Position numbers and translations under genes: made by a program. Below are positions 63,150-64,000 of a DNA stretch of 64,000 nt, in pieces. This stretch comes from Ligilactobacillus faecis. Lineage in GTDB: Bacteria > Bacillota > Bacilli > Lactobacillales > Lactobacillaceae. Every line of letters begins with the position of its first letter. The stretch's first letter is position 1. The stretch is from contig NZ_CP123639.1 in NCBI RefSeq assembly GCF_029889745.1, positions 996,501 through 1,060,500 on the forward strand. The letters are read 5' to 3'. Under the pieces are notes generated by a model that was not told the DNA's origin, did not search any database, and worked only from the letters and a program-made list of their open reading frames with translations.

Positions 63150-63178
63150 AAATTAACATTAACGAACATATTAGTCAA
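63150..63178 (-). promoter_or_regulatory. Promoter of lacD
   Basis: On the minus strand TTGACT (63178-63173) and TAATTT (63155-63150) with a 17-nt spacer. It allows lacD transcription independent of the regulator gene upstream. Confidence 0.65.
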
Positions 63179-63208
63179 CTTTTTAGTTCGATGTTGTTCG
63201 TTTTTGTT

Positions 63209-63928
63209 TTATTTATCTGGATCAAGCGGAACTTTGTAAGAAAAATAGTGGGAAGGAGCCGTTGTGATCGTAAATTCGATCGGCCGTTCATGTTGGTCAA
63301 AGGCCGTGCGTAAGATCTTAAGACAAGAAGCGTTAGGACGAAGTGAAAGCAAAGTGGCTTCTCGTTCAGTGATCGTACTTGCAAAAAATTCTTCGGTCCC
63401 GTGTTTGACTTGAAGTCCGTATTTTTGTGCCAAAAGTTCGTACAGCGAATTTTTGGCGAGTTGATGCCGTTTAAGGGCTGGGAAAAGTCGGGCTGGTAAA
63501 AATGTTTTTTCAAAGAGGACAGGGCGTCCTTGCAAAAGCCGCAACCTTTCCAAGCGATAAACTGTTTCGTTTTTATCGAGTTGGAGCATGTGGGCGACAT
63601 AGTAGTTGGGGATCGTTTTTGTAAAAAGAATGATCTCAGTTGCAGGCGCTAAATTTTGCTCTTGACCAGACCGACTAAAGCTATAAAAATGAGCAAAGTC
63701 ATATGTGGCTGGTTCGTAAGATACATAGTAACCAACATTTTTTTCTTTGGCGATAAATTTAAGATCTTCGAGTTCGCTTAAAGCGGCACGGATCGTTGAG
63801 CGACTGACTGCAAATTTTAAAGCTAATTCTTTTTCAGTAAAGAAGCGTTCGTTTGTTGTTTTTTCTTTATTTAAGATCAACTGGATCAATTGATCAGCGA
63901 TCATAGCATATTTGGGACGGTTCGACAT
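63209..63928 (-). CDS. GntR/HutC-family regulator with UTRA domain
   Basis: 239 residues from ATG 63928 (AGGTGAG 5 nt upstream; a longer frame from 63955 has no site). Winged helix (KYAMIADQLIQLI, FTEKELALKFAVSRSTIRAALSELEDL) and UTRA effector domain (about 90-235, YRLERLRLLQGRPVLFEKTFLP). HutC members sense sugar phosphates or small acids. It lies upstream of lacD in the same direction and probably controls it. A 7-bp palindrome sits next to its own -10. Confidence 0.9.
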   Translation of the reverse strand: MSNRPKYAMIADQLIQLILNKEKTTNERFFTEKELALKFAVSRSTIRAALSELEDLKFIAKEKNVGYYVSYEPATYDFAHFYSFSRSGQEQNLAPATEIILFTKTIPNYYVAHMLQLDKNETVYRLERLRLLQGRPVLFEKTFLPARLFPALKRHQLAKNSLYELLAQKYGLQVKHGTEEFFASTITEREATLLSLRPNASCLKILRTAFDQHERPIEFTITTAPSHYFSYKVPLDPDK

Positions 63929-63964
63929 CAGACTCACCTCACAAAGATTGTACATTGTAAAAAC

Positions 63965-63996
63965 GCATACATAATAATATTTGTATGCACATTATA
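63965..63996 (-). promoter_or_regulatory. -10 box and operator palindrome of the GntR gene
   Basis: On the minus strand TATAAT (63996-63991) is followed by GCATACA-N10-TGTATGC (63988-63965), perfect arms of 7 bp. The site would overlap the start of transcription, which suits autorepression by the GntR protein. The -35 lies outside the window. Confidence 0.65.
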
Positions 63997-64000
63997 CTGC

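Overview
The window is chromosomal DNA of a low-GC Gram-positive lactic acid bacterium. A YSIRK-type LPxTG adhesin, cell-surface DUF915 hydrolases, a cellobiose-type PTS with 6-phospho-beta-glucosidase, LacD and several Lactobacillales-type insertion sequences point to Lactobacillaceae, most likely a Ligilactobacillus. The species is not provable from the window. Chromosomal genes are very rich in GATC, mostly at an isoleucine ATC codon after a codon ending in G.

Layout. 1-4.4 kb: the 3' end of an AlbA/ATPase-type regulator, a self-contained 28-codon minus-strand transcription unit, and a four-gene ABC exporter plus NarL-type two-component operon behind a palindromic operator. 4.5-9 kb: an XRE regulator facing a block of direct repeats, an acyltransferase-3 protein, a large membrane protein cut by an in-frame TGA, an IS4 remnant with a perfect 21-bp inverted repeat, and a GNAT. 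9.4-19 kb: a 2160-residue wall-anchored adhesin (pectate-lyase-like, Muc_B2/MucBP and Rib repeats) and a YhgE/Pip-type envelope protein. 19-27.6 kb: hydrolase, DegV, DUF1836, a NatAB-like ABC exporter, a TrkH/KtrB potassium channel subunit, AzlCD and a TPR protein. 27.7-32.3 kb: a beta-glucoside utilisation locus (EIIC, EIIB, EIIA, ROK kinase, GH1) with a strong promoter and two cre-like sites. 32.4-34 kb: an MHS-type MFS transporter behind a 21-codon isoleucine-rich leader peptide and an apparent attenuator. 34-38 kb: Rrf2/NmrA pair, GNAT, two aldo/keto reductases.

38-51.3 kb is the plastic part, with four insertion sequences (two IS1182-type, two IS3-type). The first IS1182 element sits in a bidirectional terminator and duplicated the whole 27-bp hairpin. 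One IS3 element sits in the loop of another terminator. The other two interrupt an unidentified gene or genes upstream of an MFS exporter and an ATP-grasp ligase-like protein, so a possible small-molecule biosynthesis and export locus appears to be decaying. A 55-residue membrane protein, a MerR regulator with TAA at codon 2, an uncharacterised 388-residue protein and a LysR regulator lie in the same block.

51.3-64 kb: a zinc-type macrodomain protein with an altered signature, a metallophosphoesterase, two DUF915 hydrolases flanking an EIIC-fold protein that lacks the PTS sugar-site residues, a HAD phosphatase, a flavodoxin-like protein, a CPA1 antiporter, a PepSY protein divergent from an OmpR-type two-component system, a TMEM175-like channel, LacD and a GntR/HutC regulator with its own operator at the window edge.

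The observations most worth following are the leader-peptide attenuator (32.4-32.7 kb), the 28-codon minus-strand unit (0.7-0.9 kb), the EIIC-like protein between two surface hydrolases (52.7-55.7 kb), the IS-interrupted ATP-grasp/MFS locus (42.6-49.6 kb) and the IS insertions into terminator hairpins.
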